From the NCBI GenBank assembly GCA_934096705.1, contig CAKOMR010000006.1:3704-67703 (forward strand): a stretch of DNA of 64,000 nucleotides, in the 5' to 3' direction. The notes beneath the pieces are model-generated. The model was not told where the DNA came from. It was given only the letters and a program-made list of their open reading frames with translations, and did not search any database. Of the stretch, positions 63,142 through 64,000 are shown one piece after another. How positions within the stretch are numbered: position 1 is the first letter of the stretch; the number at the start of each line of letters is the position of its first letter. The stretch is from an uncultured Bacilli bacterium (GTDB taxonomy: Bacteria > Bacillota_I > Bacilli_A > RF39 > UBA660). The translations under genes were made by a program, and so were the position numbers.

Positions 63142-63150
63142 ATTATAACA
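63142..63150 (-). promoter_or_regulatory. Extended -10 promoter of the large unknown gene, leaderless
   Basis: TGTTATAAT (extended -10), with the expected start site on the A of ATG 63135. No good -35 box. Confidence 0.65.
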
Positions 63151-63196
63151 CATAACTAGAAAATTACCATACTTTTATAAAAATTAAAGCATAAAA

Positions 63197-63219
63197 AAAG
63201 CCCGAACATATGGGGCTTT
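63197..63219 (-). terminator. Terminator of tRNA-Thr
   Basis: Stem AAAGCCC/GGGCTTT and a T run on the minus strand. Confidence 0.8.
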
Positions 63220-63230
63220 CTATATTTTAA

Positions 63231-63304
63231 TGGTGCCGAATACAAGAATTGAACTTGTGGCTAAAGCTTACCATGCTTTTGTTTTACCATTAAACTAATT
63301 CGGC
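63231..63304 (-). tRNA. tRNA-Thr(GGU)
   Basis: 74 nt. Acceptor GCCGAAT/ATTCGGC, D stem GTTT/AAAC, anticodon stem AAAGC/GCTTT with loop ATGGTAA (anticodon GGT), T arm ACAAG/CTTGT, A73 and encoded CCA. Stems are AT-rich but complete. Confidence 0.9.
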
Positions 63305-63379
63305 ATACACACATTATATCAAAAATATTTATAATTGAATAGATTTATGTTATACTTAATATAATAAGAGGTGGTTAAT

Positions 63380-63883
63380 TTGAGAGAGGCTGTAGGATCA
63401 AGTTGGATATTTATGATTGTAATAAGTTTTACTTTGATATTTTCTGGTTTTCTTGTTATGGCATTAAGTTATTCTAGAGTTTATAAAGTGAAGAATGAAT
63501 TATCCTCAATTATTGAAAAATATGAGGGATTAACTACCACAGATACTTCAGATAAAGTAATAAAAGGCTCTGTTCCCGTTATGAACTTATATTTACAAAA
63601 TAATAGTTATAATGCAAAAGGTCGTTGTTATGATGGAACTAGTTCTATGTATGGCTTCAACTTAGATACTGATGCAATTGAAGTTGCTAAAGAAAATGAA
63701 AAATATGCATATTGTGTTAAAGTAACCACTAACACCATAACATGTGGAACAATTTTTAGAGTTACCATGTTTTATGATTTTAACTTACCTATTTTAGGTG
63801 ATCTTGCAAAATTTAAGGTTTCGGGTCAAACAAATGAACTTACAAAAGCATTTGTTAATAACGTTCAAATAAAATGTAAATAA
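63380..63883 (+). CDS. Pilin- or TadE-like single-pass membrane protein
   Basis: 167 aa. REAVGSSWIFMIVISFTLIFSG is an N-terminal membrane segment; the rest is an outside domain with four Cys. The layout resembles pseudopilins or TadE-like proteins, without a firm family match. TTG start after GAGGTGG. Divergent from tRNA-Thr. Confidence 0.65.
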   Translation: MREAVGSSWIFMIVISFTLIFSGFLVMALSYSRVYKVKNELSSIIEKYEGLTTTDTSDKVIKGSVPVMNLYLQNNSYNAKGRCYDGTSSMYGFNLDTDAIEVAKENEKYAYCVKVTTNTITCGTIFRVTMFYDFNLPILGDLAKFKVSGQTNELTKAFVNNVQIKCK

Positions 63884-63896
63884 TTTCCACAAAAAA

Positions 63897-63916
63897 ACCC
63901 CAGTAATGGGGATTTT
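63897..63916. terminator. Terminator between the pilin-like gene and tRNA-Phe
   Basis: CCCC/GGGG stem with 6-nt loop, flanked by A and T runs; may serve both directions. Confidence 0.6.
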
Positions 63917-63927
63917 ATTTGCATTTC

Positions 63928-64000
<73 letters not shown>

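Noticed and set aside
63231..63304. Odd tRNA with an extra base at positions 8-10
   Set aside because: The oddness came from starting one base early; taking G1 at 63304 gives a normal seven-bp acceptor with T8 A9.

Overview
The window looks like a chromosomal segment of a low-GC, spore-forming Bacillota (Bacilli/Mollicutes-related, of the RF39/Erysipelotrichales-like uncultured gut type; the exact lineage is inference). The base composition is strongly AT-rich. Genes are read with the standard bacterial code: TGA is used as a stop, for example in ybeY, and Trp is TGG. Starts are ATG, TTG or GTG, and sigma-A promoters have near-consensus TTGACA/TATAAT with 16-17 bp spacing. Almost all genes lie on the minus strand. 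I see no rRNA, CRISPR array, prophage or origin.

Layout. (1) 1-7.1 kb: a partial gene with a candidate operator; trpS under a Trp T-box; a MarR-controlled heterodimeric ABC exporter of the BmrCD type; a Panacea-type toxin-antitoxin pair. (2) 7.1-11.3 kb: serS under a Ser T-box; divergent dinB-yolD under a LexA-like operator; a tail-anchored Pro/Thr/Val/Glu repeat protein. (3) 11.3-14.3 kb: a sporulation operon spoIIAA-like/sigF-like/spoVAC/spoVAD/spoVAE behind two Spo0A boxes. It lacks spoIIAB, and the anti-anti-sigma factor carries Glu at the phosphorylated Ser position. (4) 14.3-24.9 kb: VanZ-like and small proteins; a 1242-aa MMPL fusion and its TetR regulator; a dead response-regulator gene fused to an IS3-type transposase remnant; an HdeD-like protein; a zinc alcohol dehydrogenase; an SGNH hydrolase. 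(5) 25-33.5 kb: surface O-acylation genes (MBOAT, DHHW, DUF4358), GDPD, hemW, a SpoIIID-like regulator, lepA and spoIIP behind a Spo0A box. (6) 33.5-40.2 kb: rpsT, a secreted transglutaminase, miaA/tmcAL, membrane proteins, a TasA-like secreted protein and tRNA-Arg. (7) 40.2-53.4 kb: rseP-cdsA-divIVA-sepF, proS-glyS behind an unusually short T-box, tdk, recO-yqzL-era-dgkA-ybeY-(VanZ)-yqfD-yqfC, and tex. (8) 53.5-64 kb: tRNAs, lineage-specific proteins, Smr, PfkB kinase, spoVS, uppS, a 1084-aa protein of unknown function and a pilin-like protein.

How it works together. Sporulation genes are spread over the window (spoIIAA-like, sigF-like, spoVAC/AD/AE, spoIIP, a spoIIID-like regulator, yqfC/yqfD, spoVS), and canonical 0A boxes precede two of the loci. 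This points to a working but simplified endospore programme. Three aminoacyl-tRNA synthetase loci are controlled by tRNA-sensing T-boxes. The cell-envelope and division genes (uppS, cdsA, dgkA, rseP, sepF, divIVA) form the housekeeping backbone.

Most interesting observations: the glyS T-box has no room for a canonical stem I and presents a GGC codon in a small hairpin; the spoIIA-like operon lacks spoIIAB and has a Ser-to-Glu anti-anti-sigma factor; four genes have exactly 6 nt between the -10 box and ATG and no Shine-Dalgarno (leaderless mRNAs); two distant unrelated genes share one promoter/leader module; the spoVAC ribosome site is buried in a hairpin; and there is a Panacea toxin-antitoxin pair.
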